Made by a program: the position numbers and the translations under genes. The notes under the pieces were generated by a model, which worked only from the letters and a program-made list of their open reading frames with translations, made no database searches and had not been told where the DNA came from. Below are positions 54,483 to 63,946 of a stretch of DNA of 64,000 nucleotides, one piece after another. Positions within the stretch are counted from its first letter, which is position 1; each line of letters starts with the position of its first letter. Origin of the DNA: Coprobacter tertius (GTDB taxonomy: Bacteria; Bacteroidota; Bacteroidia; Bacteroidales; Coprobacteraceae); assembly GCF_024330105.1 (NCBI RefSeq), contig NZ_JANDHW010000003.1, forward strand, positions 268,361 to 332,360, given 5' to 3'.

Positions 54483-56591
54483 ATGTCCAAAAGAATATTA
54501 TTTATTAATATCTTCGTTTTGTTGTTTACTTGTGGATTGCGGGCACAGATTTATACCGAAAGAGTACTGAACATTGGTCGTAATGCGTTGTATTTCGAAG
54601 ATTATATATTATCGATACAATATTTTAATCAGGTTATTGATGTAAAACCGTATCTGGCAGAACCTTATTTTTTCAGAGCGGTTGCCAAACTCAGCCTCGA
54701 AGATTACAAAGGGGCCGAGGAGGACTGTAATCGGAGTATCGAACGAAACCCTTTTATTACCGGTGCGTATCAGGTAAGAGGCATTGCACGTCAGAATTTA
54801 GGAGATTATGCAGGAGCTATAGAGGACTATAATGTGGGTCTGAGATATGCACCCGAAGACCGTACTTTTCTTGGAAATAAAGCGATTGCTCAAGTACAGT
54901 TGAAAGACTATGACGATGCTGAAAAGACTTTCGATAAATTGATAAAGCTTTATCCTTCTGATTACAATGCTTATTTGAGCCGGTCGCAATTCTGGCTCGA
55001 GAAGAAAGATACGTTAAAGGCTATCTCTGATATAGATAAGGCGATTTCGATAGATAAATACCAGTCGTACGCTTATGCACAAAGGGCGATCATAAAATTT
55101 CAATACAAAAAGCAATATGAAGAAGCTCTGGAAGACATGAACTATGCGTTGAAATTAGACCCCAATATGACCTCTTATTATCTTAATCGCGGTATTATAC
55201 GGTATTATCTCGATGATTTAATGGGGACTATGGCCGATTATAGCCATGTAGTGGAAATTGATCCCGGAAATATAATGGCTCACTATAATCGGGGATTATT
55301 ACGTATGCAGGTGGGCGATAGGAATAAGGCGATCGATGATTTCTCGTTTGTTTTATCGAGAGAGCCCGATAACTTTTTTGCCCTGTATAACCGGGCGATT
55401 CTATATTTTCAGATAGGAAATAATAAAGCGGCTATACGTGATTTCGACAAAGTGCTCGAGCAATATCCCGATTTTGCCGATGGTTATTATGCCCGTTCGG
55501 AGGCAAAGCGGAAAATGAAAGATATGGCGGGTGGTGAGAAAGACTTTAAAAAAGCTATGGCGATATACGACCAGCGCAAGAATAGCGATAAACTTGTCGA
55601 TCCGCTGGGAAATGCCGTATCGGATAAAGTGGATAATGATGATAATGGCGATGATAAAGTGAGGAAAGAGTCGGATAAGAACATCAATAAATTCGACCGT
55701 TTGCTTGTTTCCGATGATTTTGAAGTCAAAAGTAAATATAAAAGTGAAATCAGAGGGCGTATACAAGATCGGAATGCCCGTATAGAAATGGAACCCGCTT
55801 TCTTATTTACTTATTATGAAAACGATAGCGAATTGCGTCAGAGTTCCCGTTATTCAAAAGAACTCGAAGCATTTAACCGGGCGGGGTTGCTGCCTGAGAA
55901 ATTATTGATATCGAATGACGACGTATCGATCGATACGATTCAGATAAAGAAACATTTTGCTTCAATAGATGAATATTCTAAGCAGATAGAGGCGAATCCG
56001 GAGAATCCGATCCCATATTTCGCCCGGTCTCTCGATTTTATGCTGGTACAGGATTATTCTAACGCGTTAGACGATCTGAACAGAGTCATAAATTTGAATG
56101 GTGATTTTATATTCGCTTATTTTAATCGTGCAGCAATCCGGTTCAGGCAAATGGAATATAAACTCTCGGGAGAGAATTCGGATGACGAGACTATGCCGGC
56201 CGTGACCGGTGTAAATAGTTCTGCATTTACGTCTCGGAATAAAAATAATGATATTCGTTTCGGTAACTTGCCGAAACCTGATGATCAGGGTTCTCTTGAA
56301 TATGACATGATTTTACGCGATTACGATAAAGTGATAAGTCTCGATCCTAATTTTGAATATGCTTATTTTAATCGGGGCAACGTGAGATGTACCCAAAAAG
56401 ATTTTAAAGCGGCATTGAATGATTTTAACGAAGCGATCAGACTTCGTCCTGATTTTGCCGACGCGTATTTTAACCGAGGATTGGTATATGTGTACCTCGG
56501 AGATAACGAGAAAGGTATCGCCGACTTGAGTAAGGCGGGAGAATTAGGTGTGGTTTCGGCTTATAGCGTAATAAAAAGGTTAAGCGATTAA
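54483..56591 (+). CDS. exported TPR-repeat protein (702 aa)
   Basis: It has a signal peptide (to about residue 22, 'TCGLRAQ') and then about 10 tetratricopeptide repeats of the 'DYKGAEEDCNRSIERNPFITGAY' type. They form two blocks: 8-9 repeats up to about residue 370, and 3-4 repeats from about 500. Between them is a long low-complexity Asp/Asn/Lys linker (about 375-420, 'VDNDDNGDDKVRKESDKN') and a Ser/Arg-rich stretch. It is likely a periplasmic scaffold. A TACATTTG box lies at 54431-54438. I cannot say which complex it serves. Confidence 0.88.
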   Translation: MSKRILFINIFVLLFTCGLRAQIYTERVLNIGRNALYFEDYILSIQYFNQVIDVKPYLAEPYFFRAVAKLSLEDYKGAEEDCNRSIERNPFITGAYQVRGIARQNLGDYAGAIEDYNVGLRYAPEDRTFLGNKAIAQVQLKDYDDAEKTFDKLIKLYPSDYNAYLSRSQFWLEKKDTLKAISDIDKAISIDKYQSYAYAQRAIIKFQYKKQYEEALEDMNYALKLDPNMTSYYLNRGIIRYYLDDLMGTMADYSHVVEIDPGNIMAHYNRGLLRMQVGDRNKAIDDFSFVLSREPDNFFALYNRAILYFQIGNNKAAIRDFDKVLEQYPDFADGYYARSEAKRKMKDMAGGEKDFKKAMAIYDQRKNSDKLVDPLGNAVSDKVDNDDNGDDKVRKESDKNINKFDRLLVSDDFEVKSKYKSEIRGRIQDRNARIEMEPAFLFTYYENDSELRQSSRYSKELEAFNRAGLLPEKLLISNDDVSIDTIQIKKHFASIDEYSKQIEANPENPIPYFARSLDFMLVQDYSNALDDLNRVINLNGDFIFAYFNRAAIRFRQMEYKLSGENSDDETMPAVTGVNSSAFTSRNKNNDIRFGNLPKPDDQGSLEYDMILRDYDKVISLDPNFEYAYFNRGNVRCTQKDFKAALNDFNEAIRLRPDFADAYFNRGLVYVYLGDNEKGIADLSKAGELGVVSAYSVIKRLSD

Positions 56592-56758
56592 AATGTTTCT
56601 TTTTGATAAAATCCGGATGTGATATTAAAAAAATTATTACATTTGTACCCCTATAAATGAACCCGAAAAAATAGCAGTGAACGAGTTGCAACAAAAACAA
56701 TTGTAAATAGTTATCTGTTTTAAAGCAACGCGGTCATGGAAGTATGGAGAATATGAGT

Positions 56759-58699
56759 ATGATTAAAATAACTTTTCCCGATAAATCGGTAAAAGAATTT
56801 GACAAAGGAACGACTCCTTTGCAAATTGCTGAAAGTATAAGTCCGCGTTTAGCGCAGGACGTTTTGGCCGCAACGATCGACGGAAAACCCTGGGATCTTA
56901 CCCGGCCGATTGTCGAAGACGCTGAAATAAAATTATTTAAATGGGACGATCCTGAAGGAAAACATGCGTTTTGGCATTCGTCGGCGCATCTTTTGGCAGA
57001 GGCCTTGCAAGAATTGTATCCGGGTGTTAAATTCGGAATCGGACCCGCTATCGAAAACGGGTTTTATTACGATGTAGATTTGGGTGAAACCCCGATTAAA
57101 GAAAGCGATTTTGCAGTTATCGAAGCAAAAATGCTGGAACTTGCTTCGAAAAAAGAGGCGATTGTAAGACAGGATATTTCGAAAGCCGATGCTCTGAAAA
57201 TGTTTGGAGACAGAGGCGAAGAATATAAAGTAGAACTCATTAGCGAGCTCGAGGATGGAACGATTTCTACCTATACGCAAGGTAATTTCACCGATCTTTG
57301 CCGGGGGCCGCATTTACCCACGACAGCTCCTATTAAAGCCGCTAAAGTATTGTCGCTTGCGGGGGCTTATTGGAGAGGCGATGAAAAACGTCATCAGTTG
57401 ACACGGGTATATGCTATTACATTCCCCAAGAAAAAAATGCTCGATGAGTATCTCGCTTTGCTCGAAGAAGCCAAGAAACGCGATCATCGGAAAATAGGTA
57501 AAGAACTGGAATTGTTTACTTTTTCGCATGCCGTAGGACAGGGACTTCCGTTATGGTTACCTAAGGGGGCGATGCTGCGTGACCGCTTAGAGAATTTTTT
57601 ACGTCGTATTCAGAAACGATTCGGATACCAGCAGGTTATAACACCGCATATCGGTAATAAGATATTATATGTCACTTCTGGCCATTATGCCAAATATGGG
57701 AAAGATTCGTTTCAGCCGATACATACTCCCGAAGAAGGAGAAGAATTTTTGTTGAAACCGATGAATTGTCCTCACCACTGTGAAATATATAAGGCTTTTC
57801 CCCGGTCGTATAAAGATTTGCCTTTGCGATTTGCCGAATTCGGTACCGTTTATCGATACGAACAAAGCGGCGAATTGCACGGTCTTACCAGAGTTAGAGG
57901 TTTTACTCAAGATGATGCTCATATTTTCTGTCGTCCCGATCAAGTGAAAGACGAATTCCTGAAAGTAATGGATATTATTTTTATTATTTTCGGTGCACTC
58001 GATTTTAAAAATTTCGAAGCTCAGATTTCGTTGCGCGACCCTAACAATCGAGAAAAGTATATCGGGTCGGATGAAAATTGGGAAAAAGCAGAACGAGCAA
58101 TTGTAGAAGCTTGTCAGGAAAAAGGGTTGAATGCCCGTATTGAGTTGGGCGAGGCTGCTTTTTACGGACCAAAACTCGACTTTATGGTGAAAGATGCTAT
58201 CGGTCGCCGTTGGCAGTTGGGAACTATACAAGTAGATTATAATCTTCCTGAACGGTTTGAATTGGAATATACCGGAAGTGATAATCAAAAGCATCGTCCG
58301 GTAATGATACATCGTGCACCTTTCGGGTCGATGGAACGGTTTGTCGCTGTACTGATTGAACATACTGCCGGGAAATTCCCCTTGTGGCTTACCCCCGAAC
58401 AGGTAGTTGTTATGCCAATCAGTGAAAAATATAATGATTACGCTCATGAGGTTGCTCGTGAACTCGAAATGAGAGATATTCGTACGATCGTAGATGACCG
58501 AAACGAAAAAATCGGACGTAAAATTAGGGATAATGAACTGAAAAGAATCCCATATTTACTCATCGTAGGAGAAAAAGAAGCAGAAAATGGTGAAGTTTCT
58601 GTAAGAAAACAGGGCGAAGGTGATAAAGGTTCTATGAAAATTGCTACCTTTGCCGGGATTTTAACCGAGGAAGTAGAAAAAATGATAACCCAATGGTAA
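56759..58699 (+). CDS. thrS: threonyl-tRNA synthetase
   Basis: 646 aa from the ATG at 56759 (MIKITFPD), the family start; an in-frame ATG at 56744 would add five residues. An N-terminal TGS domain is followed by the editing domain ('[11 protein letters not shown]' with the zinc-like His-rich pocket, '[17 protein letters not shown]'). The class II catalytic core has '[10 protein letters not shown]' and '[12 protein letters not shown]' (motif 2), and '[21 protein letters not shown]' (motif 3). The C-terminal anticodon-binding domain ends it. It is the first gene of the thrS-infC-rpmI-rplT cluster. A TACATTTG box at 56638-56645 suggests a 5'UTR of about 100 bases. It is cytoplasmic. Confidence 0.97.
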   Translation: MIKITFPDKSVKEFDKGTTPLQIAESISPRLAQDVLAATIDGKPWDLTRPIVEDAEIKLFKWDDPEGKHAFWHSSAHLLAEALQELYPGVKFGIGPAIENGFYYDVDLGETPIKESDFAVIEAKMLELASKKEAIVRQDISKADALKMFGDRGEEYKVELISELEDGTISTYTQGNFTDLCRGPHLPTTAPIKAAKVLSLAGAYWRGDEKRHQLTRVYAITFPKKKMLDEYLALLEEAKKRDHRKIGKELELFTFSHAVGQGLPLWLPKGAMLRDRLENFLRRIQKRFGYQQVITPHIGNKILYVTSGHYAKYGKDSFQPIHTPEEGEEFLLKPMNCPHHCEIYKAFPRSYKDLPLRFAEFGTVYRYEQSGELHGLTRVRGFTQDDAHIFCRPDQVKDEFLKVMDIIFIIFGALDFKNFEAQISLRDPNNREKYIGSDENWEKAERAIVEACQEKGLNARIELGEAAFYGPKLDFMVKDAIGRRWQLGTIQVDYNLPERFELEYTGSDNQKHRPVMIHRAPFGSMERFVAVLIEHTAGKFPLWLTPEQVVVMPISEKYNDYAHEVARELEMRDIRTIVDDRNEKIGRKIRDNELKRIPYLLIVGEKEAENGEVSVRKQGEGDKGSMKIATFAGILTEEVEKMITQW

Positions 58700-58704
58700 T
58701 TTGA

Positions 58705-59274
58705 ATGGAGAAAAAAGAAACTTTAGGAGTTAAAAGGAATTTCCCCGTAAAGAAAAATGAAGGGGCGAAAGAAATGTACCGTATTAATGAGAGAATCAGA
58801 GTAAAAGAGGTACGTCTTGTGGGCGATAATGTAGAGCAGGGGATATATCCTATTCAGGATGCTTTGCGTATAGCTGAAGAGATGGAACTCGATTTGGTAG
58901 AAATCTCTCCGAATGCCGCTCCTCCGGTTTGCCGGATTACCGATTATCAAAAATTCCTCTATCAACAGAAAAAAAGGCTGAAAGAACAAAAAGCGAAGTC
59001 ATCTAAGGTCGTTGTTAAAGAGATACGTTTCGGACCTCAAACCGATGATCATGACTATAATTTTAAATTGAAACATGCCAAAGGCTTTCTCGAGGAAGGG
59101 GCAAAGGTAAAAGCTTATGTGTTTTTTAAAGGCCGTTCGATTCTGTTTAAAGAACAAGGGGAGGTATTATTACTTCGCTTTGCAAATGATCTCGAAGATT
59201 ATGGTAAAGTAGAACAACTTCCCGTTCTCGAAGGAAAGCGCATGATTATTATGCTTTCGCCGAAAAAGAAATAA
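58705..59274 (+). CDS. infC: translation initiation factor IF-3
   Basis: 189 aa. After a short basic leader comes the IF3 N-terminal domain ('[54 protein letters not shown]'). The C-terminal domain has '[42 protein letters not shown]'. It uses ATG rather than the rare AUU start that supports autoregulation in enterobacteria. It binds the 30S subunit and checks start codons. It is in the thrS-infC-rpmI-rplT order. Confidence 0.97.
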   Translation: MEKKETLGVKRNFPVKKNEGAKEMYRINERIRVKEVRLVGDNVEQGIYPIQDALRIAEEMELDLVEISPNAAPPVCRITDYQKFLYQQKKRLKEQKAKSSKVVVKEIRFGPQTDDHDYNFKLKHAKGFLEEGAKVKAYVFFKGRSILFKEQGEVLLLRFANDLEDYGKVEQLPVLEGKRMIIMLSPKKK

Positions 59275-59326
59275 ATATGATCGGGGACATCCCGATTAAT
59301 TAAATACATAATTAAAATTTAGTAAA

Positions 59327-59524
59327 ATGCCAAAGATGAAAACTAATTCCGGTGCCAAAAAGAGGTTCGCCCTTACCGGATCAGGAAAAATCAAAAGAAA
59401 ACATGCTTTTAAAAGTCACATTTTGACGAAAAAAACTAAAAAGCAAAAACGCAATCTTACGCATTTCACGATCGTATCATCTGCCGATGTGAAGAACGTG
59501 AAAGAATTATTGTGCATGAGATAA
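59327..59524 (+). CDS. rpmI: ribosomal protein L35
   Basis: 65 aa beginning [14 protein letters not shown], the diagnostic L35 N-terminus, rich in Lys and Arg, with '[19 protein letters not shown]'. It is a large-subunit protein. It lies 52 bases after infC, and rplT follows with a structured 112-base spacer. Confidence 0.97.
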   Translation: MPKMKTNSGAKKRFALTGSGKIKRKHAFKSHILTKKTKKQKRNLTHFTIVSSADVKNVKELLCMR

Positions 59525-59573
59525 TTGCCGTTTATTTAAAATCACAAAAAGCGAGTTTAAATTTTTATTAACC

Positions 59574-59621
59574 GAATGTTTTAGCCTGAAGATCATCGCG
59601 AAGACGATGACGCTAACATTC
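59574..59621 (+). promoter_or_regulatory. structured leader before rplT (possible L20 autoregulation)
   Basis: An outer stem (59574-59585, GAATGTTTTAGC, with 59612-59621, GCTAACATTC, 2-base bulge) encloses an inner perfect stem (TCATCG 59593-59598 / CGATGA 59605-59610). It lies between rpmI and the rplT ATG (59637). L20 binds its own mRNA in other bacteria, so this is a candidate site (inference). Confidence 0.5.
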
Positions 59622-59636
59622 AAAACAAGAAAAACT

Positions 59637-59987
59637 ATGCCAAGATCAGTAAATCATGTTGCTTCGAGAGCAAGAAGAAAGAAAATTTTAAAATTAACTA
59701 AAGGCTACTTTGGTGCGAGAAAAAATGTTTGGACAGTAGCTAAAAATACTTGGGAAAAAGGTCTTACTTATGCTTATCGCGACCGTAAAGCTAAAAAACG
59801 TAACTTCAGAGCCTTGTGGATACAGCGTATTAATGCAGCCGCACGTCTCGAAGGAATGTCTTATTCTAAGTTGATGGGTGCGTTACATAAATCGGGTATT
59901 GAAATTAATCGTAAGGTTTTAGCCGATTTGGCAATGAATAATCCTGAAGCCTTTCAGGCAATTGTTGCTAAAGTGAAAAATGCATAA
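59637..59987 (+). CDS. rplT: ribosomal protein L20
   Basis: 116 aa from the ATG at 59637 ([18 protein letters not shown]), which matches the L20 N-terminus; an ATG at 59607 would add ten residues. '[51 protein letters not shown]' is the conserved core. It is an early-assembly protein of the 50S subunit and, in several bacteria, a translational repressor of the rpmI-rplT unit. It is the last gene of the thrS cluster. Confidence 0.97.
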   Translation: MPRSVNHVASRARRKKILKLTKGYFGARKNVWTVAKNTWEKGLTYAYRDRKAKKRNFRALWIQRINAAARLEGMSYSKLMGALHKSGIEINRKVLADLAMNNPEAFQAIVAKVKNA

Positions 59988-60010
59988 GATTTGTAGTTAA
60001 AATAATGTTT

Positions 60011-60048
60011 AAAATGAGGTTTTACAAAATGTAAAACCTCATTTTTTT
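60011..60048 (+). terminator. rplT terminator
   Basis: The stem TGAGGTTTTAC / GTAAAACCTCA with an AAAAT loop is followed by T7, ending 60 bases after the rplT stop. Confidence 0.93.
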
Positions 60049-60057
60049 GATGAAATA

Positions 60058-60089
60058 TTTGACTTTTATATATTAATTCCTTATATTTG
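60058..60089 (+). promoter_or_regulatory. Bacteroidota promoter of the L20-linked ncRNA
   Basis: TTTG (60058-60061), 20-base spacer and TATATTTG (60082-60089) match the Bacteroidota consensus exactly. The predicted start is near 60095. Confidence 0.85.
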
Positions 60090-60094
60090 TAATA

Positions 60095-60341
60095 AGGAAA
60101 TGAGAAAAGCAAAAAGTCGCATCGCAGTTGATCGGGAAACTCATCAATTAATATGAAATACCGAGACAAGCTTTCTCTTCCAATGGCGGGCCACGACCTT
60201 CGGGTTGCAAATATGCACAGTGGATTACAAAGGAGGGGGGCACTCAAATCCTGTTATTCGGAGTTTCATCACATCCTCCGATGCGACTTTCTTTAAAATA
60301 CTTTAAAAACCGGATAGAGAGTAATCTTTATCCGGTTTTTT
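60095..60341 (+). ncRNA. Bacteroidales-1 type RNA (possibly the 6S RNA of this group)
   Basis: A stand-alone RNA of about 245 bases between a consensus promoter and an intrinsic terminator, directly downstream of rplT. That position and architecture match what I recall of the Bacteroidales-1 motif, described as often following the L20 gene, promoter-bounded and terminator-ended. A 12-bp closing stem joins 60113-60124 and 60282-60293 (AAAGTCGCATCG / CGATGCGACTTT), enclosing a largely unpaired region with a central hairpin near CGGGCCACGACC..GGTTGC (about 60187-60208). A long closing stem with an open middle also fits a 6S-RNA-like molecule that mimics an open promoter. I cannot confirm either with a covariance model. 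Confidence 0.7.
60305..60341 (+). terminator. ncRNA terminator
   Basis: Stem AAAAACCGGATA / TATCCGGTTTTT ending in a T-run. Confidence 0.9.
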
Positions 60342-60434
60342 GCTGTTATAAGTGCGTTATTCGTATGTTGCTTAAGTGGGTGAATACCTGCGGGCAGCTG
60401 GGGTTTTCACATTAAAAACTAACAGATAGATAGT

Positions 60435-60917
60435 ATGAAAAAGTTATTGTATTTATTTATTGCTTTGTTTATCTGCTCTTGCGCAGGTAAATCTGCCGAT
60501 AAAAAGGCGAGTTCCGAAGAAATGACCGTTAATGGAAAATCGGTATCGATGGGCGATACAGCAAATTCGAATAAGAAATCCTATGAGGGTATACTTCCGG
60601 CTGCTGATGCTGAAGGCATTCGTTACGAACTTGATTTGTATACTCCTAAACAAGGTACTGGTGATAGTATTTATCATCTGACGATGACTTATATCGGCGC
60701 CGGAGAAAATGGTCAGGACGAAACTTTTGTTCAACAGGGGCAGTGGGGAATTGTAAACGGTCCGGTTATCGATGCTGGTGGGACGATTTATCAGCTTAGA
60801 GGGGATTCGATAGATGAAATTAATTTCCTTGCTGTTAACGATAGTCTTGTCATGTTAGGGCAAGATATGAAGAAACCGCAATCGAAATTAAATTATACAC
60901 TTAAAGAAAAGAAATAA
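60435..60917 (+). CDS. NlpE-like copper-resistance/envelope-stress lipoprotein
   Basis: 160 aa with a lipoprotein signal (ALFICSC, Cys16 likely lipidated). The body matches the NlpE N-terminal family: 'SYEGILPAADAEGIRYELDLY', then 'ETFVQQGQWGIVNGP', 'GGTIYQLRGDS' and 'FLAVNDSLVMLGQDMKKPQSKLNYTL'. In enterobacteria NlpE senses surface contact and lipoprotein trafficking; the copper-type CxxC is not present here. It is an outer-membrane lipoprotein, transcribed alone with its own terminator. Confidence 0.9.
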   Translation: MKKLLYLFIALFICSCAGKSADKKASSEEMTVNGKSVSMGDTANSNKKSYEGILPAADAEGIRYELDLYTPKQGTGDSIYHLTMTYIGAGENGQDETFVQQGQWGIVNGPVIDAGGTIYQLRGDSIDEINFLAVNDSLVMLGQDMKKPQSKLNYTLKEKK

Positions 60918-60942
60918 GAATCAGTTTCGTGCTGTATTTTTA

Positions 60943-60990
60943 AGAACAAAGAGGGTTGTCATCACGACAACCCTCTTTGTTCTTTTTTAA
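60943..60990 (+). terminator. intrinsic terminator
   Basis: Arms AAGAACAAAGAGGGTTGTC and its complement (60943-60961, 60967-60985) are followed by TTTTT. Confidence 0.93.
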
Positions 60991-61286
60991 TTAACCTAAA
61001 CCTTAATTCCATGAAAATCTGTTTCAAATATAAGAATCACTTTTAAATCGATCGAATATTTAATGAAAAAAATGCGCTGTTATTAACATGATTTGTTAAA
61101 TGAAGAGTTTGTGTTAACTATTTAAAGTGTAAAAATTAACATTTTAAGTAGGGATGTTTTTTTCTGTAACATGATGATCTTTTTATTGTTTGTTTTTTGC
61201 TTTTTAGAGAAACAGTAATATTTTATTACTTGAAAGTAGGGAGAGTGCATATATGATATTTGTTTGGAATAAATTTCAAAAAAAGT
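60991..61286. other. AT-rich gap
   Basis: About 300 bases, strongly AT-rich, between the NlpE terminator and the tRNA-Glu promoter. I see no open frame of coding quality and no structured element. Confidence 0.5.
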
Positions 61287-61318
61287 ATTGTCAATGAAAA
61301 ATAAGTATTATATATTTG
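61287..61318 (+). promoter_or_regulatory. promoter of tRNA-Glu
   Basis: ATTG (61287-61290), 20-base spacer and TATATTTG (61311-61318). The predicted start is near 61324, 12 bases before the tRNA. Confidence 0.82.
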
Positions 61319-61335
61319 CACCGTAAAAAGTATAT

Positions 61336-61408
61336 GGCGGTTTAGTGTAGTGGCCTAGCACGCATCTCTCTCACGGATGAGACTCGGGTTCGATTCCCGA
61401 ATCCGCTA
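61336..61408 (+). tRNA. tRNA-Glu (anticodon CTC)
   Basis: 73 bases. The acceptor GGCGGTT pairs with ATCCGCT with a G-U and one U-U mismatch. The D stem is GTG/CAC, the anticodon stem CATCT/GGATG with loop CTCTCAC (CTC, reading GAG), and the T-arm TCGGG-TTCGATT-CCCGA. CCA is not encoded. The anticodon loop CTxTCAC is that of glutamate tRNAs. Confidence 0.9.
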
Positions 61409-61415
61409 CAAGTTG

Positions 61416-61443
61416 AAGGTTCGAAGTTTCGAGCCTTTTTTTT
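61416..61443 (+). terminator. tRNA-Glu terminator
   Basis: Stem AAGGTTCGAA / TTCGAGCCTT followed by a run of T's. Confidence 0.8.
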
Positions 61444-61605
61444 GACTTTTTTTCTTATTCATAAGAAGAATAAGATTGTGAGGGTATATTTTATAAAACT
61501 ACTAATAAAAAAGATTTGTGTATTTCTATTCTGCTTGAAAGAAGTTCTTTTTGTATCTTTACACCGAAAATATTATTATTTTTTATCACATATAATGCTT
61601 ATAAA

Positions 61606-63003
61606 ATGAAAAATACAAAACGTTTCGGAATTTTATTTCTTGCGGGGGTTTTTGCATGCCCTTTTGCTTCGGCTGTACCGGTTGGCGGTATCGATGTTTT
61701 GGGTGGTCGTAATCGTTTAGTAGTTCGTATCGATCCTTCGTTTGAACCTTCTTCACAGTTCGAACTTAAAGTAGACCGGAAAAAGTATGTATTCGATATA
61801 AACGAAACTCAAAAAAGAAATACAGGTAATGAATTTACTATAGATAATTTAAAAGAAAAAGATCATAAAGTGACCTTGTCTTTTAAAGATAACAACGGGA
61901 AACCTGTAAAATATACCCGGGAAGTGACAGTTTATGGAGATAATTATGAAAAAACGCTTCCGGTTAGAGATCTAAAATCGGCAATATATAACAAAGAAAT
62001 TAATGAACTTACTCTTAATTGGGGAAATCCGGTTTCAGATTATGCAGGGGCTGTTATTTCTTACACTAATATGAGAGGACGTAAGGCTGTTCTGAGCTTA
62101 CCCTATGATCGTACAACCATCGCAACTCGGGTAAACGCTCTCGAGGTACGGTCGGCTTATTGTCCCGATGCATGTGTAGATACTTTTTATTCGGTTGCGA
62201 AAGTTTTAAAAGATGTGCCCGTGGCGACTCCTAAAGATATATGGGGGGGCGTGTATGTTCCTACTGTCGTATACGAAGTAATGGATACGGCAAAGAATAC
62301 CGAAGGGGAAACGATATATCGTAAATTGATTAAAGACGATCCTACTTCTTTCTTTGCCAATGTGGTATATCGGGTTTTGAACGCTTTGTATGAAACGCCT
62401 CAGGATTCTTTCCCCAAAGTATATACGATGAGAAATATCCTTGGTCCGGTTATTCCGGCGAAAGAATATAATTTCCCGGCTTCGACTCCGGCATATATGG
62501 GTAGTGACGGTTCGGGAAATTGTACGATGAAAATAAATGTAACGCATATCGAAAAATTTATGAAAGATCATCCGGGAGAATACCAAAAGCTCGAAGATGA
62601 GATTATCGGTATATTCCTGCATGAATTTACCCATTCTTATCAATTCCGATGCCGTGCAAATAATAGAGAAGAAGGTGCTTTTACTGAAGGTATGGCCGAT
62701 GCCGTACGTTTTATGACCGGCGGTTTTACCGAAGAGGATCGGGTAAGAGCCGGATTAGCCGGAGAAAAGAGCGATTTAAAATGGTTCTCGAGATATCGTA
62801 TTACCGGATGTTTCTTGATGTGGCTGCGTAATTTCGATGGAGATTTTGTACACAAATTCAACCGCACTGGTGTCGACCTCAAAAATTGGTCTTTCAGTAA
62901 AGCTGTAAAATCGATTCTCGGTGAACAGTATGAAGTTCAGGACCTATGGGATCAATATATACGTGAAGTGAAAGAAGAAGCTCTTGAAATGGGAATAAAT
63001 TAA
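61606..63003 (+). CDS. exported BSP-type metallopeptidase with DUF4998-like N-terminus
   Basis: 465 aa from the ATG at 61606, which opens a signal peptide (cleavage near 'PFASA', residue 23); an upstream frame from 61516 is AT-rich leader. The N-terminal beta-rich domain (about 25-210) resembles DUF4998. The C-terminal domain is of the basic-secretory-protein family, with the zinc motif H339-E-F-T-H343 in 'IFLHEFTHSYQF' and the following 'FTEGMADAVRFMTGG', where Glu and Asp lie at the family positions. It probably cleaves proteins in the envelope or outside the cell. The YitT gene follows after 36 bases. Confidence 0.88.
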   Translation: MKNTKRFGILFLAGVFACPFASAVPVGGIDVLGGRNRLVVRIDPSFEPSSQFELKVDRKKYVFDINETQKRNTGNEFTIDNLKEKDHKVTLSFKDNNGKPVKYTREVTVYGDNYEKTLPVRDLKSAIYNKEINELTLNWGNPVSDYAGAVISYTNMRGRKAVLSLPYDRTTIATRVNALEVRSAYCPDACVDTFYSVAKVLKDVPVATPKDIWGGVYVPTVVYEVMDTAKNTEGETIYRKLIKDDPTSFFANVVYRVLNALYETPQDSFPKVYTMRNILGPVIPAKEYNFPASTPAYMGSDGSGNCTMKINVTHIEKFMKDHPGEYQKLEDEIIGIFLHEFTHSYQFRCRANNREEGAFTEGMADAVRFMTGGFTEEDRVRAGLAGEKSDLKWFSRYRITGCFLMWLRNFDGDFVHKFNRTGVDLKNWSFSKAVKSILGEQYEVQDLWDQYIREVKEEALEMGIN

Positions 63004-63039
63004 AGACAGGTAGTAAATTTCTCATCTATTTGTTCAATA

Positions 63040-63912
63040 ATGAAGAAACCGACAAAAACAGAAGTATTCAGGGAGATTAAAGACTATGTCATGGTGACTG
63101 TGGGGCTTATCTCCTATGCCATAGGATGGACGGTCTTTTTACTACCTAACGGTATTACAACCGGGGGAGTGCCGGGCATAGCAGCCATTGTGTATTATGC
63201 GACAGGCATAGAAATGCAGGTTACCTATTTAATTATAAATGCTATTTTAATGGTATTCGCAATTCGTTTTTTGGGTTGGAAATTCTGTATGAAGACGATA
63301 TATGCGATCGCGATGCTGTCTACATTACTTTGGTGGTTTCAGCGTATTGTAGGTGGTGTGTCGGTGGTAGGAGACGAGCCTTTTATGGCGTGTGTACTTG
63401 GTGCCGGACTGTGTGGTATCGGATTGGGAATCGCTTTTGCGCATAATGGCAGTACCGGAGGAACCGATATTATTGCGGCGATCGTTAATAAATACGCTAA
63501 TGTATCTTTTGGCCGTATGATTATGATGTGTGATATTCTGATCATATCTTCTTGTTATTTTGTTTTTCATGATTGGGGACGGGTCGTATTCGGATTTTCC
63601 ACATTAGTGATTATCAGTTATGTATTGGATATGATTGTAAACAGTGCACGTCAGTCGGTACAATTTACCATTATATCTAAAAAACATGATGAAATTGCCG
63701 AACGCATTGCGCTCGATGTGCATCGCGGGGTTACTTATCTTAATGGTGAAGGCTGGTATACCGGAAATAATTTAAAAGTTATCATGGTGTTAGCCAATAA
63801 AAGAGACTCTGTTGCGATTTTTCGCCTGATTAAAGATATAGATCCTAACGCGTTTATATCACAGGTATCGGTAATAGGTGTTTACGGAAATGGTTTCAGA
63901 ATGTTGAAGTAA
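63040..63912 (+). CDS. YitT family membrane protein (DUF161/DUF2179)
   Basis: 290 aa with six to seven transmembrane helices in the first about 200 residues. 'LLPNGITTGGVPGIAAIVYY' and 'AFAHNGSTGGTDIIAAIVNKYANVSFGR' are the two repeats with the 'GG.PG' and 'GSTGGTD' motifs. A C-terminal DUF2179 regulatory domain follows ('HRGVTYLNGEGWYTG', 'KDIDPNAFISQ'). It is a multi-pass inner-membrane protein with an unknown transport function. It lies 36 bases after the peptidase gene and may be cotranscribed. Confidence 0.93.
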   Translation: MKKPTKTEVFREIKDYVMVTVGLISYAIGWTVFLLPNGITTGGVPGIAAIVYYATGIEMQVTYLIINAILMVFAIRFLGWKFCMKTIYAIAMLSTLLWWFQRIVGGVSVVGDEPFMACVLGAGLCGIGLGIAFAHNGSTGGTDIIAAIVNKYANVSFGRMIMMCDILIISSCYFVFHDWGRVVFGFSTLVIISYVLDMIVNSARQSVQFTIISKKHDEIAERIALDVHRGVTYLNGEGWYTGNNLKVIMVLANKRDSVAIFRLIKDIDPNAFISQVSVIGVYGNGFRMLK

Positions 63913-63946
63913 AAAACATAGGATTAAAAAATAAGAATTTGTCTGA

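Noticed and set aside
59954..60247. A 97-codon minus-strand frame over the ncRNA
   Set aside because: It runs through the rplT terminator and the ncRNA's closing stem. The plus-strand promoter/terminator pair explains the region.
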